Counted from the first letter of the stretch, positions 35,581 to 45,559 are shown. The stretch: 64,000 bases of DNA from Curvularia sp. ZM96 (GCA_022457065.1 JAJGBQ010000003.1:2232001-2296000); one strand, 5' to 3'. The notes: generated by a model from the letters alone, not told the origin. Made by a program: numbers and translations.

Positions 35581-36644
35581 CTATGGATACAGTTTCGCAG
35601 ATATCAGAGTACCTTTTGCCAGGCCAAGACTGAGACTCAAGAATGCAGCCTGTCTTGGATCGTTTGAGATGGACATACTAATACATTTTGTGCGATCTTG
35701 TTCTTTCATGTCCGTTTCAAAAATTGGGCTTGTTCCGACTGCTGTTGCTATCTCAGGGCCAAACAACTCGGCCATAGCTTGTCTTTTGCCATTCCGCAAC
35801 TTGAAGCGCCCTTCATGAGCGAACACCTCGGTTCCACCAGGATAATACAAGTACCTTATTTGCTCGTCGGATTTCACAACAACGCCAAATAGAGCCAACG
35901 CAATGTCTTCGATTATTTTGCCTTCAAATTCAAATGTGATACTGCAAGGAAGTTGTGTAGGGCGTAAAGGAAACGTCATTTGTATACCAGCTTTGGCCTG
36001 ACCTTCCACGAAATAAGTTTTTATCGAAGAAGACGTTCGGTTAGGAATCATGGCCATCGTCGCTTCTATGGAAGCATTAGACTGTAGCTGCGCTCGAGAG
36101 CCGTTTATTGTGCTTGGACAATCCGTGGCGGTTGAATTTGCGACAGAAACGTCTGTCGAACAAGGAGGTGATATTTCTCGAGGAGTCAAGTCGGCTATAC
36201 ATAATTAAACCCGATAAGAGAGAAATCAAAGGGGAGCCAAGTTGACTTACGATAAAGTGTTTTCCATCGAGCAAGAATTTTGGCAAACGCATAGTTGACA
36301 GTAGGATGAGGGATAATTGCTGCTAATGTGTCCGCTGCGCTCTGTTTCTTCTCATTTGGGAGTTTATTGAACGTGTCAAAAATCCGTAGTTGAGCAGTCC
36401 GTCCCGAGAAGTGGTGTTTGCCGCTCGATGCAAGCCAGTATGCCAACCAGACTCTGAAGCTCGTTCCTCGAAAGATGCTATTCGTAGACTCTTCCTCATC
36501 AACCTCCGCACGCGCATAGGCTTCATAAAGTCCACTTGGTGTCTTTTTGCGTGTCCATTCAGATTTGAGTTGGTTGCCTACAATCTGAACAAAAAGGTCA
36601 ACTGTAGAATCCTGTGGAGCTATCTGTGGCGGACGAGACTGCAT
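35581..36644 (-). CDS. Unknown protein A (335 aa), paralogue of 42924-43871
   Basis: Exon 1 (36644-36251, ATG at 36644) and exon 2 (36194-35581) join across a 56-bp intron (GTAAGT...TATAG). The N-terminal domain (SRPPQIAPQDSTVDLFVQI; AYWLASSGKHHFSG; LPNEKKQSAADTLAAI) is followed by a Ser/Thr/Asn-rich linker. The C-terminal domain of about 140 aa aligns with the second gene: IIEDIALALFGVVVK, AMAELFGPEIATAV, RTKCISMSIS, RQAAFLSLSLGLAKG. No known family is recognised; no membrane segment. An imperfect tandem-repeat array lies 40-230 bp upstream of the ATG. Confidence 0.65.
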
Positions 36645-36684
36645 CGCGGCGTGAAAGAGAACATGCGTGGAACTTGGACCAGCA

Positions 36685-36875
36685 GGAAAACTAGTAATCT
36701 TTTCAATGCGCTAGTGAGCTTTCCGATACGCATGACGCTAGCAAGCTTTGCACACCGCTAGTGAACTTTTCAATAAGCGAGTTTGCAGCGGGCTAGTAAG
36801 TTTTGCAACCATTAGCCGTGGTAAGTTTGCAATGCGCTAGGAAGATATTCAATACGCTAGTAAGCTTTGCAAATC
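36685..36875. repeat. Imperfect tandem array, GCTAGTAAGCTTTGCAA-like
   Basis: About seven to eight degenerate copies of a roughly 25-bp unit with core CGCTAGTRARCTTT-GCAA, spaced through the presumed promoter of the 35581-36644 gene. Copies are visible near 36709, 36737, 36759, 36790, 36834 and 36857. It could be a regulator-binding array or simple tandem-repeat decay. Confidence 0.6.
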
Positions 36876-37755
36876 TCTACACGTTGTCGCCGAGTTACTA
36901 CCACGTGGAATTCTACAACTCCTGGTCATTCAACCTGTTTCATGAAAAGGGAACTGTATGCGCAGTGCATCCTTTAATTCACGTCTTAATCAGAGAATTG
37001 CATGCGGCTTCGCATGGTCTGTGATACAGAATCTGATGCCGTACGTCACTACCTAAGTCGACCGAGCTATCAGACGAATTGTGACAAGCAGATCTATAAT
37101 ATGCCTTCTTCAGATTATGTACATTATTGCGAGTGATGAACCCAGACCGGCCCAATCAGCAGGGACGCCCCACAATGGGGATGGTCTATTGGATCATAGA
37201 TGAAAGGTGTCGCTCACCTGCATCCTCGAGAACGCAACAATGCAGAGACAATCCTGGTATGCAATCCTACAAGCTGAAATTGACGCCGAGGGTAACTCAG
37301 TCTGCAGACTCTATTATACCAGCACATACATCGCAGTGAAAACTAGATCTGCTCTCGCAGGAGTGCCGAGAGCACTAACCAGACAAAGCAATTAGTGAGG
37401 TTTGGCCGTGGGCAAGGGGTGTAAGAGGATGAATATAAAGGCTTACTATCAGTCTCGAGATAGTCATTCTCACAAGGTCCATTCACTCCCAGACGTTCAT
37501 CCATGCAACGCCCGCTCGGCACGCTTCTTTTACGTAGATCCTGTTTTCCTACATTTCCTTAGAGGTAGTCTACCACAAGATACCTTCTTCACACCCGATA
37601 CTTTTATCTTTTCCTAGCAGAAAAAAACATTTACTGTGGAGTATCTCCTCCTTGAGCAAATAGCATCGCTCTATCAAGGGGTAAGCTGCAAGGTGAGGCT
37701 AGCCATGCATTTTCAACAAAATGCTCATTCTCTATAAGAAGCCCGTTCACCCATC
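36876..37755. other. Intergenic
   Basis: About 880 bp of non-coding sequence before the 542-aa ORF. A TATA-like AATATAAAGG occurs near 37433, some 320 bp before the ATG. Confidence 0.5.
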
Positions 37756-39384
37756 ATGTCCGACTCCAACAACCACTCCAACTCCTCTGCTTCCGATACC
37801 TCCAATGCACCAGGTTGGCAGGCGACCAACCCTTCAGCGAACACCCCCATCACGTCCAACACTCAGCCGAGCCCCTCCACCTCGAGAATCGGTCCTCACG
37901 CCATCAATGGAGGACCGTTGGATGGCAATGACCAAGCTCCACGCAGAACCCAAATCCATAGGAACATCAATAGCGACCACCAAACCGGAGATAACGCTCT
38001 AAACGATCAAGATCACACGTCGCCCACTGCAATGATGACGGTGGAATATACGGACGACCCCACTGTTCGAGAATTTCATGATGCCTTCCATACCGAGGTG
38101 CTGCGGCGTTCTGGAGTGCCATTCACACTTGCAAGTTCCATAGCGCCCCAAATGACTGCCAGGGATAGACAAGAGCTTGGTTTACAGCCTGACACTTCCC
38201 AATCAGAAAGTGCTTCCAACAACAATCAGTCTACAACTTCGGGGCCTGACGGTTTCGATCTTTTCGAAACTCCCTCCTCTGAAATCCCGTCAGTTGCTGT
38301 CACAGACACTCCGGTAACACTTGGTGTGTCTCGAGACGATTACTTCAGCTTGTCCGGTGCCCTACAGTCTGATCCTCCACAGGCGAACAGTTCCGGATCA
38401 CTCAGAGTTCCTCAAGCGGCTGATTTTACTGCCGTTGGCCTCCATGCAAATGAATTACCATCATATCCTATGCGTCGTTCGGCGCCGCTTAGCGGAACGG
38501 CCGCACTTTCCAGTCATCCTCTTGGGGAAGCAAGCGACACAGCCACCATATTCAACTCCACCCATCCCGTCAACGAAAGATCTAGTGATCAACGCCCTTC
38601 ATATTCCCTGGGAGATTTAGAGTTGCGAAGCGACGACTCCAATGCAGCTGGGGGTGTATATGCTACTGTCCATTCTGAGGCTGACTGTACCCACCGACAA
38701 ACCGAAAACAGCAATGGAGATGTTACTGAAAATGGCCATGGACGAATGCAGGCCACTCCAGACACACCAACGAATACTCCACTTTCGGTCAACGTGAGCG
38801 AACTGCGATTGGGCCCGGCGAGGAGGGAGTCACACACCGAGCTTGCGCTTTTCAGCCAATACAGCGAAGATGAGCCAAGCCAAGCTACTCCAGACGAAGA
38901 CACTACAGCAAGCAGCTCCGCAACCCCAGTAAGGCGCCGTACTCTTGTTATTCGGTTTGGGAATTTACTCGCCAACCATAGTGATGGACGAGCACCAGCC
39001 CGCCCAAACACCCCGTTGCAGCTGCAGACCACAGATTCACAGCCGTCGTTCGACCTTTCCAGTCACCATTCAGGTAGAATGGCTAGTAACGATAATCTAG
39101 TTCATGGTAGTACGCCCGATAGTAGCACTCGCGACAGCACGTCCAGAGACGACGGGCGTCCAACACGCTTGAGCCATTACTTGCCAGGAGCATCTCCACC
39201 AAGCGAGGATAGAGAAGCATGGATTAGTGAACTTATCGTTTCTCCTGAGAACGCCATTGACGATAGAGCAAACAACACCTTGACTAACGCGCAAGCGAAT
39301 TCAACAGATGTCAATAGTGCTATGCGTAACGCTACTCCTCAGGAGAGGGAAACATTAGGGTTGGATGAGTTCCATGGCCGTTAG
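37756..39384 (+). CDS. Ser/Thr/Asn-rich disordered protein (542 aa)
   Basis: Uninterrupted 542-codon frame from ATG at 37756. Very rich in Ser, Thr, Asn, Asp, Pro and Gln with no signal peptide, membrane segment or globular domain, so predicted largely disordered. A short motif recurs: MTARDRQELGLQ near residue 135 and TPQERETLGLDEF at the C-terminus. One compact segment (YTDDPTVREFHDAFHTEVL) near residue 100 may be structured. I do not recognise the family. The length of the frame argues that it is real. It lies between the two paralogous convergent modules. Confidence 0.65.
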   Translation: MSDSNNHSNSSASDTSNAPGWQATNPSANTPITSNTQPSPSTSRIGPHAINGGPLDGNDQAPRRTQIHRNINSDHQTGDNALNDQDHTSPTAMMTVEYTDDPTVREFHDAFHTEVLRRSGVPFTLASSIAPQMTARDRQELGLQPDTSQSESASNNNQSTTSGPDGFDLFETPSSEIPSVAVTDTPVTLGVSRDDYFSLSGALQSDPPQANSSGSLRVPQAADFTAVGLHANELPSYPMRRSAPLSGTAALSSHPLGEASDTATIFNSTHPVNERSSDQRPSYSLGDLELRSDDSNAAGGVYATVHSEADCTHRQTENSNGDVTENGHGRMQATPDTPTNTPLSVNVSELRLGPARRESHTELALFSQYSEDEPSQATPDEDTTASSSATPVRRRTLVIRFGNLLANHSDGRAPARPNTPLQLQTTDSQPSFDLSSHHSGRMASNDNLVHGSTPDSSTRDSTSRDDGRPTRLSHYLPGASPPSEDREAWISELIVSPENAIDDRANNTLTNAQANSTDVNSAMRNATPQERETLGLDEFHGR

Positions 39385-40668
39385 GATTGAGTTTGACAAC
39401 TTCAGAGGCAGTTGAGGTTCCGGTTGAAGGTCATGCGCGGGCAGAGTGCGTGCGGATGGGTGGGACGTTGGTTGAAGAAGCCTGAGTGACGTGAGAATAA
39501 TGCGAATGAAGAGGCACCCCTTTTGCGTTTGCGTTCGTTTGGGTATATAGCTAGCGATCTGCTTCATCTAAACACGTGAGCCATCGACAATAATATGTTA
39601 AGGCTGGCTGCTCTGCCTCGATAAGACATGGGTGAAGGCTTATCACATGTCTAAACCAAATAGTTAAGCGAACAGGTCCAAACTGGACCAGTTTCTCATT
39701 GGCCACAAGCACATCTAATTATTGATTTCTCTTCCAAGTGGGAAAAGTGCAACTGTCCCTTTAATTTTAGCTAGCTTTCGATCGATAGCCTCACCTTTCT
39801 CCTGCCCTCTCTCCGGAGCTTGTTGGAGGGCGTAGACAGGGAACGCTCCGTGATGTAACTAGGGCCAGATGCGCAATGCCTTTCGGCAGAAAATCAGGAA
39901 CCGCTACCACAGTTTGTGTCCATCGCCCCTAAGCTGCCCTGACACGGTGCTGCGACGAGAGCGTCAATGTCAGGGGAGGCATGGCTCAAGATGGGGTCAA
40001 ACGTAAGCGCCGAGGTGACCGATTTCTGGTCATAGCACGCTCGATGACGTGTGCAGAAGTTAGAAAGCTGGTTCTGGCACTCGCGCGCGTAATGGTGGAT
40101 GGCGCATCGGCGGCCAATGACCACCTGCATGGTGTATCGGAACATGTGCTATCGAACGAGGCAGAGAACGTTCCGTCTAATGCCCACAGAATGACCTTTC
40201 ATGTTATGTGGACCTGTTTTGGGCCCAGCGAAGGCGCTGCTGACGTTGCTCGTAAGATAGAAAAACCGGAGGCTGAGCGGGGTAACGTTAATGCTAAGTA
40301 TCGTGTCACACAGGAGACGTTAGTCCAGAAAACATAACACACTAATTACAGTAGTCCACGGGAAAAGGAAGATGGAACTCTAAGTTGGTGCTCAATTGAG
40401 GACGTTGAGAGGCTTGAAAGCAAGAGCCAGAAACCGGAACCGTGCCCCAAGTTCTGGAAGGGAGCCGAAAACGGATTCCAGGCTGCAGAGCGCCATGGTG
40501 GCGTGCAAAAGAACCTGGAAACAGGAGCAAAGCACTCGACCACGGGAAACGCAAACTCGGATCCATCTGACGTACCGTATGTATTGTAGCATCTGGATCC
40601 CGATTTTGGTTCACACAGACTGGATTAAATGAATCGGCTAGCCAGGTCTCTAAGGAAGCGGCATAATC
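39385..40668. other. Intergenic, 1.3 kb
   Basis: Contains only short unsupported frames, including a 118-codon one at 39981. No repeat or RNA is recognised. Confidence 0.45.
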
Positions 40669-40932
40669 ATGACTTCCCAGCAGCAATCACAGCCACTAGC
40701 ACGCGCAAAGGCACGACGAGCCGCAAACAACAACTACCAGAAGCTATCTAAGACCCTCTACGAAAAATTGGCGAAGCTGTGCCAAGAATACGACACAGAT
40801 ATCTACTTCCTAGCCCATCGTAATGGCCGCTTTAACGGATTTGTATCTAAAAATAAAACAGGCCAGCCCTGGCTCCCGCCAGATCAAGACACACTTGTAA
40901 GCTTCCCGTTATTAGCAGCTATCAAGGACTAA
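40669..40932 (+). CDS. Small MADS-like protein (87 aa)
   Basis: 87 codons from ATG at 40669. A basic segment (ARAKARRAANNNYQKLSKTL) leads into YEKLAKLCQEYDTDIYFLAH and RNGRFNGFVSKNKT. This pattern (basic helix, KLCxxYDxDI, then RNGR) resembles the very short SRF/MADS-type proteins found scattered in Pezizomycotina. The similarity is weak and from memory; DNA binding is not demonstrated by the sequence. Single exon, no neighbours with an obvious link. Confidence 0.5.
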   Translation: MTSQQQSQPLARAKARRAANNNYQKLSKTLYEKLAKLCQEYDTDIYFLAHRNGRFNGFVSKNKTGQPWLPPDQDTLVSFPLLAAIKD

Positions 40933-41159
40933 ATCGATTCAAGGACAGAGCATATCCCCCGCCGGTGATAAAGTCGCCGTCAAATTTCCTTCGAGCTCGT
41001 TGTGGACGAGCTCAGGACACCTCTTACAAACCGGGTTGTGAAGCGCCATGTAGCCTCAGCCCATTGGCAAACCTGAATTGTACCATAAACAAAGCTGCAT
41101 CTGGCGACCTATCTCCATCAAAGAAGTAGTGAGGCATAATGTTAGAATCAACACCTAAT

Positions 41160-42448
41160 GTCCGTCCCTGTAGGTCGAACATCCCTCCGCAACGAACCAC
41201 CAACATCGTTCAGGTACATTATGCCCAAGCCGCGGAGACTCTTAAATTTTAGTACGTATTTGTATGCTCTTTAGATCTACCTCTATCTATCGCAAGCCTA
41301 AAATAGCAAAATTACAGCGATCTAAAGGGTGTACGTGAATCTTTCGTATTGAGCATGGAAGCTGCAACAACGATATGCCCCTGTCCTACCTCTTACAGAA
41401 GCTATGCTTGCCTATTCAAAGGCCCTATACAACTCAAAGCGAGCTAAAGAACCTACAGCTATTATATAAACACGTACAGCCTCTGTTCAGGTGCACTCCG
41501 GGTTTGTCTGGCCCTGCGTGCCAGTCCTTCGAATTTAGCGAGAGGATTCGGAACGCTGACATAACAGAATTGCGAACGCTTAGCGGCCTACGATGTACAC
41601 CTGCGCTATGCCAAAAGGGCTGGAGCTGTGGCGCAGAGTGCTAGAAGCTTCTACCAGGTGCTGCTCAAGCGCGCAGTTACCAGCTATTCTTAGGAGCAGA
41701 CTGGTTGTGGGTCCTGTTAGTCTCACGGCTTTCCGTCGGCTAGATAGAAAGGGAAATCCAAGTCGAATTTAAACCCAGACGTTATTCACGAATGTTTCGT
41801 TTGCGCGACTGCTTTCTTGTTTGTCCTGTGTCGTAACAGGCAAGCTTTAAGCGCGTTAGCGCCAAGGGCCTCATGTCCTCCACAGCTCTCGATGCAGACG
41901 CGGTTCAGCCTTGCGAGCAGTGCACGACGCGTGCATGGAGCCACGCCTTACCCCGCCTGGGGCTTCACACAGACTTCACCGTCAAGCCAAGAATACAGCA
42001 AAAGCCGGTAGCCTCAGTTCGCGACATCTTGACGCATCACAGGGTCCTGTTGGTATCTAAGCTGGTGCACCTGCTCGTCATTCTCTCTATATGCTGACCA
42101 CCCATCGGTAGCACAGCAGGAAAGCAGCTAGCAAGTAGCGAGCGCCCGCACGACCAGGCTACCAAGTTCAGCCTTTCGAGTCCTGTTCTCATCGCATATA
42201 CTCACCATACACCCACATGAACCTATGCGGCTCTTGCAGTACAGCGAAAGCGGAGAGCTCAGCATCCACAGCTTCGACGATGGCGACATACCCCCCTACG
42301 CGATACTCTCACACACCTGGGGCGCAGATGGCGACGAGGTGACCTTTGCAGACCTTCAGACAGGCGGCGGCAAGACGAAGCCGGGCTACAAGAAGATCGT
42401 CTTCTGCGGAAAACAGGCGCGGCGCGACAACCTCCAGTACTTCTGGAT
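41160..42448 (+). repeat. Inverted segmental duplicate, left copy
   Basis: Pairs with 57533-58821 in opposite orientation. From 41226 to 42448 (1223 bp) I find no difference from 57533-58755; the outermost 66 bp (41160-41225) are only similar. It contains the whole upstream region and the first 75 codons of the HET gene at 57756. A third, diverged copy of its first part lies at 51264-51825. Confidence 0.9.
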
Positions 42449-42704
42449 CGACACATGCTGCATTAACAAGGATGATAAGGCTGAGCTCGCCTTTGCTATC
42501 AGGTCAATGTTCCGCTGGTACCGCAACGCAGTCAGATGCTATGTCTATCTGTCAGATGTGTTCAAAAGGAAGAGGAAAGCCTGCGACAGAGCCACTGAGC
42601 TTAGCTGGGAGCCTGCTTTCAGGTCGAGCCGGTGGTTTACGCGTGGCTGGACGCTTCAAGAGCTTTCGACGCCAACAAAGTACAGCCACCTAACGCAGAC
42701 ATAG
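42225..42704 (+). pseudogene. Truncated HET-domain fragment (159 aa)
   Basis: ATG at 42225 starts the HET domain: MRLLQYSESGELSIHSFDDG, YAILSHTWG, YFWIDTCCI, FTRGWTLQEL, then terminates with STPTKYSHLTQT. Codons 1-75 are the same as in the complete HET-NACHT-WD40 gene (57756 -), whereas the rest differs from it at many positions and lacks its insert, so it is a junction of two HET paralogues. NACHT and repeats are missing. A HET-only product could still be made. Frame closes just before the partner-B remnant. Confidence 0.8.
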
Positions 42705-42916
42705 ATTTTACACATGTGAAGGATAATGTTGCCACGGTAGTAACGGGTCGGGGTCAAACAGTGGAATGGAGAAATAGCAGCGTCACTGTCTTTGAGAAAG
42801 ATAAGGAAGGGAAGGAGAAGCGTACGCGGCTACCTCATAACGAAAATGGAGGAATAATAGTTGAAGAAGGATGGGAGTTATACATCGCGAAAGGAAAATT
42901 CGTAGAGTTCGATTGA
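42704..42916 (+). pseudogene. Convergent partner B remnant, 5' end lost
   Basis: Open frame without an ATG that starts inside the end of the HET fragment and ends at 42916, 7 bp from the stop of the minus-strand gene. Its end (NGGIIVEEGWELYIAKGKFV) resembles partner A (SGGKTKIEEGLVMYFAGERG). The 5' part appears replaced by the HET segment. An unrecognised upstream splice start is possible. Confidence 0.4.
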
Positions 42917-42923
42917 AGGGAAT

Positions 42924-43871
42924 TTATCGTGATGTGGCGGACACATTGAGCTTACTCTGGATCTTGACACCTTCCGATACGCTCAATGTCAGATCAATTG
43001 CAGCCTTCCTCTCTGAAAAGGTGATTGATACACATTTAGTTCTTCTATGTCCTTCTCTCAACTCGTTCGCTCTGATGCTACATGTGGTGATTGCAGCATG
43101 TATATCTGCCCCGAAAACGGCCACAATTTCCTCATCCAAGACGCCCTTTATTGTAAACTGAGAATGAGGAATGATCTGCAACAATCCGTTCTCGTGAACG
43201 ACCGAAAAGGCATTTGTCCTCCAAGTTACTTCCTTGAATAATGCCATCGCGACCTCTTTAACACTTTCTTCGCGAAGGTTGAAACAAGGCCCGGAAAGAT
43301 CTTGTGGCCACATCGGCAGGCGCATGACGATTGCTTTGTTATTGCTCAGATCCGTGTTCTCAATCCTGTCTAGTAGGTATTGTCCGAAAACATTTTCAAT
43401 CCCTTCTCTTTCGGCGTATCTCAACTCGACCCAAGGTTCTGACGAGTTTTTGGATAGTTCAGTGGTCTCTTGGGGTAATGGTATCGGCCTATCGTCTTCT
43501 GAACAACGCAAAAGCGATCGCACGGTAGGAGAAATGATCATGCCATCGCACTGTTCCTTGATTCTTTCAACCAATCCGTCAAGTATAGCTTATTTCGTGG
43601 AGTAGATTTGATTCTGCGAGAAAGTGACAACACATAACTTATAAAAGTCCAAGTTGATAGCCGATACTTTTTTCAAGAATATGTGTTGCTTAAGAGATGC
43701 CCCCGACCGCTTTGTCTTCTTATCTGCCGTAACTTTCTTAATGCGCTTGGTGTGGCCTATTGTGAAGCGTTGTAATAGCTCAATGTCGTCCAACGTATCT
43801 ATGAGCCGTGCCCATGCCGACTCGATATTTCGAAATCCGGTTCGATCGCGCGATCTTCGCTCTGACATCAT
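42924..43871 (-). CDS. Unknown protein B (300 aa), paralogue of 35581-36644
   Basis: Exon 1 (43871-43634) and exon 2 (43588-42924) join across a 45-bp intron (GTGTTG...ATAAG), which also removes an in-frame TAA; without splicing the frame stops at 43590. The start chosen is the first of two ATGs, MMSERRSRDRTGFRN; an upstream in-frame ATG at 44003 would add 44 codons. The N-terminal part (IESAWARLIDTLDDIELLQR) is helical, Lys-rich and unrelated to protein A. The C-terminal part shares VKEVAMALFKEV, EEIVAVFGADIHAAI, RRTKCVSITFS and RKAAIDLTLSVSEGVK with it. No known family is recognised. Confidence 0.6.
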
Positions 43872-44334
43872 GTAGACAATCGTGGAGTTGATTGTGAGAG
43901 TGAGCGTCTGGCTCAAATGGCTAGTGGGGCATGATGGTGTTACGACATAATTGGTCAACAGCTGACCGTGTTGGGTGTGAGCTAAGCGTGCGGCATGAAA
44001 CATCACGTGTTGTATCAAAAGTGGACGCTCAAAATGAGCTTTTGTGATATCAAGGTGAAGTCACAAGCCATACGACCTCAAAAGTGGACCCGCCACAGCA
44101 AAGAGCCAGTCAGTGTTGATGATTAAACGCTGCGATGCTGCTTTAAGGCGAGAAGCGCCACCAATACGCTAAGAGAACTTACAGGAGACCCTCGCTGGAC
44201 TTTCAAGTCGTTTCAAAGAAGTGTAGCCTGCGTCTCCATTCCGCGCGTGTTGCGTGGCGTTTTCTGGGTCCTAGTTAGGCAGTGCTCTCTTGCGCTGATG
44301 GAATTAGCGTACACAGCACTACATCAAGCTATGA

Positions 44335-44484
44335 TCAAACAGCGCGAAAATTATGTGGCATAAGCTCAGCGCCTCGAAAGCCTTCACGGATTGTATCTGC
44401 TGTAACCGTCTTATCATACGCCTTTTTAGACGCTGGTAGGAAGGTTTCCCTGCTAATATGGTGGATGTGACTGCGCAATAAGCA
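44335..44484 (-). pseudogene. Pogo/Fot1 transposase fragment
   Basis: Minus-strand frame reading HHISRETFLPASKKAYDKT and IREGFRGAELMPHNF, which matches the block following the last catalytic residue of DDE_1 transposases (FLPA-x-KKA...GFRG-x-x-L-x-P). About 50 codons only, with no RIP signature. Relic between gene B and the eEF1A-like gene. Confidence 0.5.
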
Positions 44485-44739
44485 ATTTTTATTTCGCGCG
44501 TCGTTCACAAGTTTGGAAAAGCTTATGTCGTTGCAGCATTTCAATGTGGTTAACTACTTCAAACATTCTTGATTGTCAAAAGACCGGGCTAGCTACAAAC
44601 TAAAGTTTGACGTAGAATTGTTAGGGGCAGCCTGAAAGTAACTACAGGTAAGATGTGCAGAACAAAAGACTACACAAAGACTGACATCGAAAGCTACTCT
44701 CCATTGCTTCATACACGTATCTGCATAGACACACAGCGA

Positions 44740-45559
44740 TTATGAAATAACACGATCGAGTGCAATGACCACTGGAACTGCTCTCCCTGCTGCTTTTTGA
44801 CCCTCATTTGTTGAATTGGAATACCAGCCGAGGTTTGACGACAGCTCGATTAGATTGTCGCTATGCAGTCCCGAAGCAGGAACAAACATAATCCTGCACC
44901 CAATAAGTCAATACTCGTTCTGGAGGTCAGTGGTATGTAACATACTGTTTCTTGGGCATACTAAGATCCTGAAGTACGACATTGGTGGCCTGGACTGAGT
45001 CTGTGAACGCAGTTTCAGACCAGTTGACTTCGTCCCTAGACACATATGAGAAACTAGGCATTCAAAACTAATAGAACTCACATCTTATTGACTACAACGA
45101 CCATGCTTTTTTGTGCACAGTTTGTTTTCATGCTAACCAATTGGTCGCCAATCTCTTGAAGCTGCGTTTCGATCTGACAAGGCGTAACGACGAGAAGGAG
45201 GCAGTCAGCGCTGGATGTTTTTGCTTGGACTGATTTAGCGGAAAACATTTTTCCTAGAAGCTGAGTTCATATTGCAGCATGTACCTGTTATGGTTACTTT
45301 GGTCCCGGGCGTGTAGAAATAAAGCGATTCGTTCCTCGCTTTGATCTCTCTGAAAGCTTCGGCATATTTATTGTTGCGCCCTTTCTCGAGCCTCTCCAAA
45401 GTTAACATATCGATGCCTCCGCACTAGGCTTTTGTAAGCGAATAGAAGTGACTATCTTGAAATGCGGCACTGTACCATATACATAAGATTGCCCACAAGT
45501 GTCGCTTTTCCAGCACCAGGGCCTCCAAGTACGGCGAGTGTTATGCCTGCATCCGACAT
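44740..45559 (-). CDS. eEF1A-derived G-domain-only protein (about 204 aa)
   Basis: Five exons on the minus strand: 45559-45476, 45423-45285, 45229-45082, 45035-44946, 44893-44740. The product follows the GTP-binding domain of translation elongation factor eEF1A along its length: AVLGGPGAGKATLVGNLMYM (P-loop), CGGIDMLTLERLEKGRNNKYA, a shortened middle, SADCLLLVV, VVVVNKMDEVNWSE (G4 NKxD), MFVPASGLHSDNLIELSSN (G5) and WYSNSTNEGQ, then stops where eEF1A would go on to domains 2 and 3. The P-loop has GKA where eEF1A has GKS (Mg2+ ligand), and the DxPGH (G3) segment is absent. Hence probably not a working elongation factor; a nucleotide sensor, decoy or decaying copy. It sits between unknown gene B and an NLR. 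Confidence 0.75.

Noticed and set aside
39981..40337. 118-codon plus-strand ORF with ATG
   Set aside because: Composition and content look random, no homologous motif; kept only as part of the intergenic entry.
27628..40932. Reading 27.6-41 kb as a Starship element with DUF3435 captain and cargo
   Set aside because: The captain-like gene is frameshifted, has a zinc-finger end typical of non-captain relatives, and no element ends or target repeats are visible.
41375..42097. Small ORFs conserved in both inverted duplicates (MPLSYLLQKL..., MSSTALDADA...)
   Set aside because: Their identity is explained by the recent DNA duplication; the diverged third copy does not keep the frames.
42677..42704. 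A 28-nt intron joining the HET fragment to the partner-B frame
   Set aside because: Too short for a fungal intron, and the phase does not connect the two frames.
44282..44470. 62-codon plus-strand ORF
   Set aside because: It lies opposite the transposase-like fragment on the minus strand and has no features of its own.
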